Source of the DNA: Candidatus Thalassarchaeaceae archaeon
GTDB taxonomy: Archaea > Thermoplasmatota > Poseidoniia > Poseidoniales > Thalassarchaeaceae
NCBI GenBank assembly: GCA_030754395.1
Contig: JASMAJ010000002.1
Span: forward strand, 1 to 22,482
Length of the DNA: 22,482 nt
Direction: 5' to 3'
In this document: in pieces, positions 15,555-22,482 of the stretch
How the letters are laid out: every line of letters starts with the position of its first letter
Position numbering within the stretch: position 1 is the first letter of the stretch
Translations under genes and position numbers: made by a program
The notes under the pieces: model-generated
Told to the model about the DNA's origin: nothing
Databases searched by the model: none
What the model saw: only the letters and a program-made list of their open reading frames with translations

Positions 15555-15576
15555 CAGCCTCACTATAGTGAGGCTG
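15555..15576. promoter_or_regulatory. Perfect 22-bp palindrome, candidate operator
   Basis: The half-site CAGCCTCACTA (15555-15565) is followed immediately by its exact reverse complement (15566-15576), giving a perfect palindrome with no spacer. It starts three bases after the TATA-like dyad and covers the predicted transcription start, where archaeal repressors commonly act. It could also fold as an RNA hairpin, but no T-run follows. Confidence 0.55.
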
Positions 15577-15674
15577 AAACCGCTGCAATCATAACCCTAC
15601 GACACTCCCCATGGTTTGGTCAGGTCCAAGAGTGAGCCTATTGGGTTCATCTTCGGTAGATTGTGGTGTTTGAG

Positions 15675-16832
15675 ATGAAGTTGCATGAGTTTATTGTGCG
15701 GCGTCTTATTCTCTTAATCCCAGTAATGGTTGGAGTGGCAATTTTCACTTTCACTATAGCACACATAATCCCTGCTGATCCAGCAGCGGCTCAGTGCGGG
15801 GATAAGTGCGGAGTTGTAGTTGATTGGGATGATGAGTTGAATGAACCCATCACAGCTTACGATGCTAATCGTGAACGACTTGGTTTGAACGAGCCTGTTT
15901 GGGAGCAATTCCGACTTTACATCTTACATCTGTCTCAAGGGGATTGGGGTGAATCAATTACCTATCATCGTCCTGTTTCGGATGTGGTTAAGGATGCTGC
16001 CCCCATAACCTTAGAGATGTCTTTTCTCGCTTTGTTCATAGCATATCCTTTAGGCATCTTGTTAGGTATAGTTAGTGCAGTTCGTCAAGATAAAATGTTT
16101 GATCACCTCTCGAGATTTCTTGCAATCACATTTGTCAGCCTACCTATTTTCTGGTTCGCTATGCTTCTGCAATTGTATCTAGCTACTGGCCCTGAAAATT
16201 CAGGAATATGCGACCCAATTTTTGGCACAGAAGGAGGTTGTTTCCCGATATATGGAAGACATGACCCGGGTTTTACATATCCCGAAGATGGTTTCGTCTG
16301 GTTTTATCCTGAAGGTGGGACTGGTTTCCATTTAGTAGATAGTTGGTTTGTCTCTGACAGCAAACTTTCCACACTCCCTGATGAATGGGGCTCTAGGTGG
16401 CTTCTTTTCAAAGACACACTACTTCACTTGGCACTACCGTGCATTGCTCTTGGAATATCCTCAGCAGGTGGTCTTCTACGATACATGCGTGCTAGTTTGT
16501 TGGAGGTGTTGAATGAGGATTATGTTAGAACTGCTCGGGCCAAAGGTTTGGCCGAATGGAGAGTAGTGATTGTACATGCTTGCCGAAACGCACTAGTTCC
16601 GATAGTCACAATTCTTGGTTTCTCAATAGGTGGAGCAATTGGTGGAGCCGTACTTACTGAGACCATATTTTCTTTCAATGGAATGGGCAGAGTCGCAATA
16701 AAGTCGATTCAGTATTTAGATTTCAATGTCATAATGGGTGTGACTTTAATCACTTCAATGATATTCCTTCTTTCCAATCTTATTGTTGACATTGCTTATG
16801 CTATTGTAGATCCAAGGGTGAGGTTAGAATGA
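15675..16832 (+). CDS. dppB: ABC transporter permease, DppB/OppB type
   Basis: 385 residues, with the FIVRRLILLIPVMVGVAIFT N-terminus typical of DppB, about six membrane helices and the cytoplasmic EAA-type coupling motif YVRTARAKGLAEWRVVIVHA (283-302). An extracytoplasmic stretch of about 75 residues (about 171-245), with CDPIFGTEGGC, separates two helices and is longer than in E. coli DppB. The start is taken as ATG 15675 because GGTG (15665-15668) sits six bases upstream; in-frame GTG codons at 15663 and 15666 are less likely. It forms the membrane channel with the next gene, whose start overlaps its stop by four bases (ATGA), showing translational coupling. Confidence 0.93.
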   Translation: MKLHEFIVRRLILLIPVMVGVAIFTFTIAHIIPADPAAAQCGDKCGVVVDWDDELNEPITAYDANRERLGLNEPVWEQFRLYILHLSQGDWGESITYHRPVSDVVKDAAPITLEMSFLALFIAYPLGILLGIVSAVRQDKMFDHLSRFLAITFVSLPIFWFAMLLQLYLATGPENSGICDPIFGTEGGCFPIYGRHDPGFTYPEDGFVWFYPEGGTGFHLVDSWFVSDSKLSTLPDEWGSRWLLFKDTLLHLALPCIALGISSAGGLLRYMRASLLEVLNEDYVRTARAKGLAEWRVVIVHACRNALVPIVTILGFSIGGAIGGAVLTETIFSFNGMGRVAIKSIQYLDFNVIMGVTLITSMIFLLSNLIVDIAYAIVDPRVRLE

Positions 16833-18589
16833 AGCGATGGGGCGACGGTGCGGAAGACCGTAAAGAGAGTCTAAGGAGATTCTATGAAGCCAATATTCAA
16901 CTTGGATATGATATGCTTCGTAGCTGGAGAATATACCGCAGATCATTCTTGGCCGTAGTAGGTCTATTGTTGGTGTTATTCGTCTCGACGATTTCGTTTT
17001 TCGCCGATGAGATAGCCGTAGAACATCCATACAGGAATCTCCAGGACACAGAGGATCTTTGGTCAATCGATTATGAACCACGCCGTGCCCATCCATTTTC
17101 AGAAGAATGTGATTGGCACGAACAGTCGATTTCACTAACCACTTTACGACGTAATAATGAGATGAGTGTTGTTGCTGAATCTGATGAGAAGGTAGGCTCT
17201 GATAATAGGTATTATCGCGACACACTCACAGTTATTGAGTTCATTGAACTAAATGATAACATAGGTTATTCCATGAATATGTCACTTCTTAGCATAGATC
17301 CCGATAATGCTTCGATAATACATGTTTCTCAAGAATTATTTGACAATATGTCACATTCCACTGTATGGATAACTTACGAATATGATAATTCTGATATGCA
17401 CGTCGAGTGGATGCCTGAGGGTTATCAACGATGTATATTTGGAACCAATAATCAAGGGCAAGATATGTTCAGTAAGGTATTGTATGGTTCCCGTGTTTCT
17501 TTAAAGATTGGAATTACTGTAGCTATGCTTACAGTCACTATTGGTACAATTGTTGGTAGTATTAGCGGATATTTCGGAGGTAGAACCGATGAGGTTATTA
17601 TGAGGATTTGTGATATTTTCTTTGCAGTTCCCGGGCTAATTCTTGCAATGGCCTTCGTTACTGCTATGTCTGGAATTGAAAGTTTTACCATGCCGGTTTC
17701 ATTCATGATTCTATTTCCATTATTTTTCCTAGCATTCATATTTAGATCATATTCGGTTTCAACTTTCACTTCACTTGACGAAACTATTGAATCTTTGAAG
17801 AATTCTAAATTTTCTCTCAATTGGTTACTGGCGGTACTTGCAGTATTACTCATATTCGAGAAAATCACTGGTATGTCCTCATCTTGGCACAGATTATTTG
17901 ACTATTCAGAAAGTCAGAATTGGAGATTATTGGTTTCTATGTTGGTGATTGTTGCTGTTACATTGTTGGCCATAGCAGATAAGAAATTCATACAAAAAAC
18001 ATCTTTTGCGGGTGCAGGTCAGCGATTGAGCGATTCGATGGATTGGACGAACCCTTGGAAATATCTCACACTTAGGACTTTGTTGATATTTACTGCCGCC
18101 TGGATTCTATGGGATTTCTCAGGAACCTCGGGCGATGAAATTGTGATAATCAAGGATTTCGATAGGCTATGGAAAATACAGGCGGCTCTGATTTTCACAG
18201 GTTGGCCCGGGTATGCTCGACTGATTCGTGGCCAAGTCCTCTATGTCAAGGAAATGACATTTGTCGAGGCTGCTAGAAGTGTAGGTGCACCATCTGGGCG
18301 AATCATGTTCCGACATATTCTTCCAAATGCTTGGGCACCCCTAATGGTAGCATTCACTCTCGATATAGGGGGAACCATTCTCTCAGCATCTGGTCTTTCA
18401 TTCATTGGTCTAGGTGCCGCTCCAGGTACTGCTGAATGGGGTATATTGGTATCAGAGAGTAGGCAGTTCTTCCTAGATGATCCACATTTGATGCTATTCC
18501 CCGGACTCGCGATAGCAGCAACAACTCTAGGTTTCAATTTACTTGGAGATGGTCTGAGAGATGTAGTTGACCCCAAGAATAGGAGGTAG
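16829..18589 (+). CDS. dppC: ABC transporter permease, DppC/OppC type, with large insertions
   Basis: 586 residues, nearly double the usual 280-320. The family parts are clear: a first helix (about 39-58), GTNNQGQDMFSKVLYGSRVS (205-224), GYFGGRTDEVIMRICDIFFA, and the C-terminal ATPase-coupling segment VEAARSVGAPSGRIMFRHIL followed by LSFIGLGAAPGTAEWG. Two additions stand out. Residues about 62-203 form an acidic extracytoplasmic domain between helix 1 and the core. Residues about 282-447 add about four hydrophobic segments (about 288-306, 330-344, 366-383 and 413-430) before the usual GWPGYARLIRGQVL. Both are in frame and leave the family motifs intact. The start overlaps dppB by four bases; the end lies four bases before the preferred start of the next gene. 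Confidence 0.92.
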   Translation: MKRWGDGAEDRKESLRRFYEANIQLGYDMLRSWRIYRRSFLAVVGLLLVLFVSTISFFADEIAVEHPYRNLQDTEDLWSIDYEPRRAHPFSEECDWHEQSISLTTLRRNNEMSVVAESDEKVGSDNRYYRDTLTVIEFIELNDNIGYSMNMSLLSIDPDNASIIHVSQELFDNMSHSTVWITYEYDNSDMHVEWMPEGYQRCIFGTNNQGQDMFSKVLYGSRVSLKIGITVAMLTVTIGTIVGSISGYFGGRTDEVIMRICDIFFAVPGLILAMAFVTAMSGIESFTMPVSFMILFPLFFLAFIFRSYSVSTFTSLDETIESLKNSKFSLNWLLAVLAVLLIFEKITGMSSSWHRLFDYSESQNWRLLVSMLVIVAVTLLAIADKKFIQKTSFAGAGQRLSDSMDWTNPWKYLTLRTLLIFTAAWILWDFSGTSGDEIVIIKDFDRLWKIQAALIFTGWPGYARLIRGQVLYVKEMTFVEAARSVGAPSGRIMFRHILPNAWAPLMVAFTLDIGGTILSASGLSFIGLGAAPGTAEWGILVSESRQFFLDDPHLMLFPGLAIAATTLGFNLLGDGLRDVVDPKNRR

Positions 18590-18593
18590 GATG

Positions 18594-20432
18594 ATGAGCG
18601 AAGATATTCTGAAAATCGAGGGTCTCAGAGTCCACTTCGATACTCTAGATGGCCCTGTAGAGGCTCTACACTCAGTTGACCTGTCAGTCAGCAAGGGTCA
18701 AATTATGGGATTAGTCGGTGAATCCGGTTGTGGGAAATCAGTCACATCACTAGTTACCATAGGTTTAGCCACATGTGATATTGATGAGGGTAGTGTGAAA
18801 TATCAGGGTAAAGAATTAATCCATAACCCTTCACCAGAAAAACAGATAGTAGTAAAGGCGGCTTCTAGAGTAACTGAGTTAGCAACTTTGGCGATAATTA
18901 TTGGCGTGGTAATTACATTATTCTCGCCAGAAACAGGTGTGTTATTTTGTAATATATTTATTCTAATCGGAATAGTTTCTTGGTTGATTGGTTACTTTAT
19001 GGATAAAGAAACACGAGACCATACGAAATTTATGAGATGGGTACGTGGTAATGAAATCAGTATGATTTTCCAAGAACCAATGACTGCTTTGAACCCCCTT
19101 TACACAGTTGAGAAACAGGTTTCAGAGGTTATGAGTGAGCACGACAGGCTAGTTGATGCGGAAACATCGACAATGAAACGTGTAGGATTAGCGATAGTCA
19201 GCCCTCTAAGATTTATTTCTAAAGCACTCAGAACTAAACCACTTCAGACTTCATTAATATTGATGATAGTTGGTGCAGTAATTCTCTCTCATCTTTTAGG
19301 ATTCGCAGACACCATACTTGACATTCTAGCAGTCCCGTTAGTATTACTAATTCAGATAACCCTCCCCGTCATATTCATTCTAGTAGGAATCTTTGCTCTG
19401 GCTCTATTGGATGGTGCTGGATTATTATTGCTATTCTTTACTTTCTTTTTGAATCCGGATTCTCCTCGTTATGTAAAAGAACCCACGCCGATTTTCACTA
19501 TCCCGGATTCGGTGAAAAATTATTTATCTTATTCACCACTATTCTTTGCATCGTGGATAGTCATTGTAATTATGTTCTGGATGCCACTTTCAGCTCTATT
19601 AGGAATCTTAGTAATCTGTACTCTACTTGCTTTACCTGTAATGATAATGATGGACTACTTGGATCTTGACCCAGCACATCGAAGACAAGTCATATCTATC
19701 TTAGAAGATGTCAGAATACCTAACCCTGAGGCGGTTGTAAATATGTATCCTCACGAATTATCTGGAGGCATGCGCCAGAGGGTTATGATTGCAATGATGA
19801 TGGCTTGTGAGCCAAAGTTGCTTATTGCCGACGAGCCTACAACTGCACTAGATGTCACCATTCAAGCACAGATTCTAAAATTAATGAAAGATTTGCGTGA
19901 CGAGAAAGGAACTGCCATTCTGTTGATTACCCACGACCTAGGTGTTGTTGCAGAAATGTGTGATGCTGTTACTGTAATGTACGCAGGAGAGGTAGTTGAG
20001 ACGGGCAGTATTGAAGATGTCCTCTCAACTCCACGTATGCCATATTCCATTGGTTTGTTACATAGTATTCCACGTATTGAGGAAGATTCTAACCGACGTG
20101 ATGTCCTTCCAATCATACCCGGTCAAGTACCTGATCCGAATGAACACTTTGATGGATGTAGATTCCATCCACGTTGTCCATTTGCCGATTCAATATGTGT
20201 ATCAACACCTCCTCCTATGGTGGAGATAAAATCCGGTCATTTAGCAGCATGTCACTATGTCGATAAGACAGTAAATGTAAGACAGGTTCAGGATGCATTC
20301 GATGAATTCGCATTCGGTTATGATGTTGGAGGCCCCCAGCCGAAAGAACCTCTAATCCTCACCCCTGCCGATGTCGGGTTCGCACTATCCGGTGCTCATT
20401 CCACCCTCAGAAAATTAAGAGGAGATGATTAG
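18594..20432 (+). CDS. dppD: ABC transporter ATPase, DppD/OppD type, with embedded transmembrane insertions
   Basis: 612 residues against about 330 in the family. All ATPase motifs are present: Walker A GESGCGKS (42-49), Q-loop Q160 in IFQEPMTALNP, signature LSGGMRQR (389-396), Walker B LLIADEP (409-415), H-loop H447, and the C-terminal oligopeptide domain with four cysteines (C522, C528, C535, C553). Walker A to Q-loop is about 58 residues longer than in E. coli DppD and holds two hydrophobic segments (about 94-110 and 116-135). Q-loop to signature is about 168 longer and holds four to six (within about 216-286 and 312-354). The frame is continuous. Start ATG 18594 lies six bases after AGGAGGT (18581-18587); ATG 18591 is also possible. 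It should power import with DppF, but appears membrane-embedded. Confidence 0.93.
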   Translation: MSEDILKIEGLRVHFDTLDGPVEALHSVDLSVSKGQIMGLVGESGCGKSVTSLVTIGLATCDIDEGSVKYQGKELIHNPSPEKQIVVKAASRVTELATLAIIIGVVITLFSPETGVLFCNIFILIGIVSWLIGYFMDKETRDHTKFMRWVRGNEISMIFQEPMTALNPLYTVEKQVSEVMSEHDRLVDAETSTMKRVGLAIVSPLRFISKALRTKPLQTSLILMIVGAVILSHLLGFADTILDILAVPLVLLIQITLPVIFILVGIFALALLDGAGLLLLFFTFFLNPDSPRYVKEPTPIFTIPDSVKNYLSYSPLFFASWIVIVIMFWMPLSALLGILVICTLLALPVMIMMDYLDLDPAHRRQVISILEDVRIPNPEAVVNMYPHELSGGMRQRVMIAMMMACEPKLLIADEPTTALDVTIQAQILKLMKDLRDEKGTAILLITHDLGVVAEMCDAVTVMYAGEVVETGSIEDVLSTPRMPYSIGLLHSIPRIEEDSNRRDVLPIIPGQVPDPNEHFDGCRFHPRCPFADSICVSTPPPMVEIKSGHLAACHYVDKTVNVRQVQDAFDEFAFGYDVGGPQPKEPLILTPADVGFALSGAHSTLRKLRGDD

Positions 20433-20433
20433 A

Positions 20434-21495
20434 ATGGTTGAAGACAATAGTACTGGTGAAATTCTCATCAAAGTCGAGGGGCTAAAGAAATGGTTCCCTA
20501 TCAAGGCAGGTATGCTTTCGACAGTCAAGAATTATGTCCGAGCAGTAGACGGTATAGACCTTGAGATTAGGCGCGGCGAGACGCTTGGAATTGTGGGTGA
20601 ATCAGGTTGTGGAAAGACTACTCTAGGCAGAGTAATGATGGGCTTGATTCCCATCACCTCTGGTACCATTAGTTACGCGGGAAAGGATATGCTTTCTATG
20701 CCTTCTAGAGAAGTAAGGAGAAAATTACAGATTGTTTTCCAAGACCCAGGTGGTTCAATGAATCCAAGGATGTCTGTTCGTTCAATTATCGGCGAGCCCC
20801 TTCAAGTAAATGGAATAGCAGATGGTGCTGAGTTGACATCAAGAGTTGCAGAATTACTTCATTCAGTAGGGCTGAAGAAAGAGCATATGACGCGATTTCC
20901 TCACGAATTTTCTGGAGGGCAGAAGCAGCGTATAGCCCTCGCTCGCTCCCTTTCATTAGACCCTGAATTCATTCTTCTTGATGAACCGACTAGCGCTCTA
21001 GATGTTTCAGTACAAGCCCAGGTTCTCAATTTGCTTGAAGATATTCAGCAGAAGCGTGGACTAACCTTTGTTTTCATCACACATTCTCTAAATGTTGTAA
21101 ATCACATTAGCGACAGAGTTGCAGTCATGTATCTTGGTAAAATTGTCGAGATTGCTAGAACCTCTGACCTTTTCGCCAATCCCTCTCATCCGTACACACA
21201 AGCGTTGATGTCAGCTATACCTGAACCGACTATTGGAAAGGATCGTAAAGAGCGAATTGTACTATCGGGTGATGTACCAAGTCCAGTTAATCCACCTTCT
21301 GGCTGTCGATTCCACACTCGCTGCCCTATTGCTGTTGATGGCCGATGCAATGTCGATGAACCTATTCTCGAGGAAGTCAGGTCTGGCCATCAAGTAGCCT
21401 GTCATTTCCCTCTAGAATTAGGACAAACACTTACTGTATTAAACGAAGAATCCTCTTCTAAAGATAGTGACAAACCTAGTGCTGTAATTCTCTGA
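20434..21495 (+). CDS. dppF: ABC transporter ATPase, DppF/OppF type
   Basis: 353 residues, normal for the family. Walker A GESGCGKT (55-62), Q-loop VFQDPGGSMNPR (Q103), signature FSGGQKQR (159-166), Walker B ILLDEP (180-185), H-loop H217, and a C-terminal oligopeptide domain with C291, C297, C305 and C323. The four-cysteine pattern occurs in both ATPases; in at least one bacterial DppD it has been reported to hold an iron-sulfur cluster. ATG 20434 is preferred because GGAG (20421-20424) is nine bases upstream. ATG 20425 overlaps the end of dppD but directly abuts that site. Unlike its partner it has no membrane insertions. Confidence 0.95.
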   Translation: MVEDNSTGEILIKVEGLKKWFPIKAGMLSTVKNYVRAVDGIDLEIRRGETLGIVGESGCGKTTLGRVMMGLIPITSGTISYAGKDMLSMPSREVRRKLQIVFQDPGGSMNPRMSVRSIIGEPLQVNGIADGAELTSRVAELLHSVGLKKEHMTRFPHEFSGGQKQRIALARSLSLDPEFILLDEPTSALDVSVQAQVLNLLEDIQQKRGLTFVFITHSLNVVNHISDRVAVMYLGKIVEIARTSDLFANPSHPYTQALMSAIPEPTIGKDRKERIVLSGDVPSPVNPPSGCRFHTRCPIAVDGRCNVDEPILEEVRSGHQVACHFPLELGQTLTVLNEESSSKDSDKPSAVIL

Positions 21496-21504
21496 GGGCC
21501 GAAG

Positions 21505-21879
21505 ATGACTGAGGATGAGTCTCCATCCGATAAACCGGAGATTGAGCCGCCGCCATTTTTTGACAAAAGAGAGGAGGCAGAGGCCTCTTTCTGGCGATTG
21601 AAGAAAGCCTCTGACAAATGGAGAGAAGACAGAGTCAAGCGAGTTCTAGCTCAAGAAGGAGAGGGATTGTTTACCACCTTTGGGAGGATGATATTTGTCT
21701 CATCCTGCATTTTCTTTGATTTCATCGTCATGATCCAAATCCCAGTTAGTCTAGGAAAGACTACCTTGTCTTGGGCCATATATGTTACCCTATTGGTTAT
21801 GGCTATCAAGTATCAACGTGAGTTCTATGAAAATTGGTTCAAGATTGATATCAGTCAGATAGATTTTGACCAGCAGTGA
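21505..21879 (+). CDS. Small two-helix membrane protein at the end of the transporter operon
   Basis: 124 residues. An acidic, proline-rich N-terminus (about 1-20) and a charged helix (about 21-50) lead to two hydrophobic segments (about 61-80 and 85-102) and a short cytosolic-side tail. I do not recognise the family. It starts nine bases after dppF with GAGGG upstream of ATG 21505, so it belongs to the same operon. It may be an accessory or stabilising subunit of the transporter; that is inference from position. Its stop lies three bases from the stop of the convergent MFS gene. Confidence 0.7.
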   Translation: MTEDESPSDKPEIEPPPFFDKREEAEASFWRLKKASDKWREDRVKRVLAQEGEGLFTTFGRMIFVSSCIFFDFIVMIQIPVSLGKTTLSWAIYVTLLVMAIKYQREFYENWFKIDISQIDFDQQ

Positions 21880-21882
21880 TTA

Positions 21883-22482
21883 TCAATCACTTGTAGTAGA
21901 ATCAAGAATGGGAAATTTATCTGAGTGAACACGCTCAAATCGTCTAAAGGATGGGACAATCAGTCCAATTGTGGTTGTAAGTACCATGAATCCTACTGCA
22001 ATTGCATAGGTAGTGAGGACATTCGTTTCCACAATCAACCAACCTCCCATAATTGGTGCAAGAGGGATGAAAATCAGAGATCCAATTGCATCTAGCGAAT
22101 TCACTCTACCTCTGAGATGTTGGTCTACACTGTCTGACATAGTAGTTCTCCAAATCACACCTAAACTACCGCCTAAGATTCCTTCAAGCATAACGAAAGC
22201 GAGAATCAACCAAAATGGAATCGGCATTGCCCACATCAACATACACCATCCAATCCCTCCAATCAGTACATAGAATACAGTCCCGCGTATTTCTTTAGGG
22301 ACAGGCCTTAACCCACCTAGTAGAGAACCTATCATTGCACCACCAGCACCAATTGCTCCGAATATACCGAATTCTTTGGCCCCCAGTCCTTTGTCTTCGA
22401 TGATGAAAGGAATACCAATTTCTATTGCTGAGTCTCCGATATGCCAAACCATGAAAATCATAATCCCCGCAAGTAACCATGG
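21883..22482 (-). CDS. Major facilitator superfamily transporter, C-terminal part (partial)
   Basis: The frame stays open to the right edge (reading PWLLAGIMIFMVWH at the edge), so only about 199 C-terminal residues are in the window; the ATG at 22459-22461 is probably internal. Five or six hydrophobic helices are visible. The segment DQHLRGRVNSLDAIGSL between two of them matches the conserved R-G-R-V loop of MFS exporters related to EntS and macrolide efflux proteins. The second-half location of this loop fits a 12-helix MFS protein. The substrate cannot be told from this part. It converges with the transporter operon. Confidence 0.8.
   Translation of the reverse strand, partial: PWLLAGIMIFMVWHIGDSAIEIGIPFIIEDKGLGAKEFGIFGAIGAGGAMIGSLLGGLRPVPKEIRGTVFYVLIGGIGWCMLMWAMPIPFWLILAFVMLEGILGGSLGVIWRTTMSDSVDQHLRGRVNSLDAIGSLIFIPLAPIMGGWLIVETNVLTTYAIAVGFMVLTTTIGLIVPSFRRFERVHSDKFPILDSTTSD

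Noticed and set aside
15391..15674. A further small gene between the lipoprotein and dppB
   Set aside because: No frame with a plausible start and composition was found; the stretch is explained by a terminator, a TATA-like dyad, a palindrome and a leader.
16824..17225. Minus-strand open frame of 133 codons opposite dppC
   Set aside because: It is fully antisense to the start of dppC and has no coherent domain or start signal.
18840..19690. The DppD insertions as an intein, intron or frameshift artefact
   Set aside because: The frame is continuous, the inserts show no intein splice-junction residues or endonuclease motifs that I can see, and they are hydrophobic helices with soluble linkers. 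A chimeric assembly cannot be excluded but nothing in the sequence suggests it.
1..22482. Mobile element or prophage
   Set aside because: No transposase, integrase, terminal inverted repeats or target duplications were seen. The two tRNA genes are intact and not flanked by duplicated tRNA ends.

Overview
The window looks like a marine planktonic archaeon, most likely Marine Group II (Candidatus Poseidoniales) or a close relative. The archaeal signs are a eukaryotic-type primase small subunit, a tiny ribosomal protein eL41 gene, an archaeal-type ATP-NAD kinase homologue, TATA-like boxes about 25-30 bases upstream of several starts, leaderless-looking genes, and GGTG/GGTGA-type ribosome binding sites. 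Mixed with these are bacterial-style genes: a bacterial-type threonyl-tRNA synthetase, TrhO and a Dpp-type ABC transporter. The substrate-binding lipoprotein carries a GCMDPGANNYDSAATADDGSC motif, which I associate with MGII and marine bacterial surface proteins. The taxonomic call is inference; no rRNA is present.

Layout. (1) 1-3223, plus strand: the C-terminal end of a helical protein, then a large superfamily 2 helicase. (2) 3224-4174, minus strand: a membrane protein ending in an AN1-like zinc finger, preceded by a structured GC-rich spacer. (3) 4175-9310, minus strand: a run of carbamate kinase, ThrRS, TrhO and a PriS-like primase, the last three closely spaced. (4) 9364-10503, plus strand: an ATP-NAD kinase homologue, diverging from carbamate kinase across a short spacer with one shared TATA-like box. 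(5) 10506-12988, minus strand: a Cas4-like PD-(D/E)XK protein with a degraded catalytic motif, ribosomal protein eL41 (35 codons), tRNA-Arg(UCU), an unknown membrane protein, and a SprT-like metalloprotease. tRNA-Ala(GGC) follows on the plus strand. (6) 13252-21879, plus strand: a complete peptide/nickel-type ABC importer. It consists of a lipoprotein, two permeases, two ATPases and a small membrane protein. (7) 21883-22482, minus strand: the C-terminal part of an MFS transporter.

The most unusual feature is the transporter. The first ATPase (DppD-like, 18594-20432) keeps all ABC motifs but is interrupted twice by strongly hydrophobic segments, one between Walker A and the Q-loop and one between the Q-loop and the signature motif. 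A normally soluble ATPase therefore appears to carry several membrane helices inside its nucleotide-binding fold. Its partner permease DppC is about twice the usual size, with an extra extracytoplasmic domain and about four extra membrane segments. The lipoprotein gene has its own strong terminator and a codon preference different from the permease genes. The permease operon then starts behind two dyads, one over a TATA-like box and one a perfect 22-bp palindrome at the predicted start site. Together this suggests separately regulated, high-level expression of the receptor and an unusual membrane-anchored importer.
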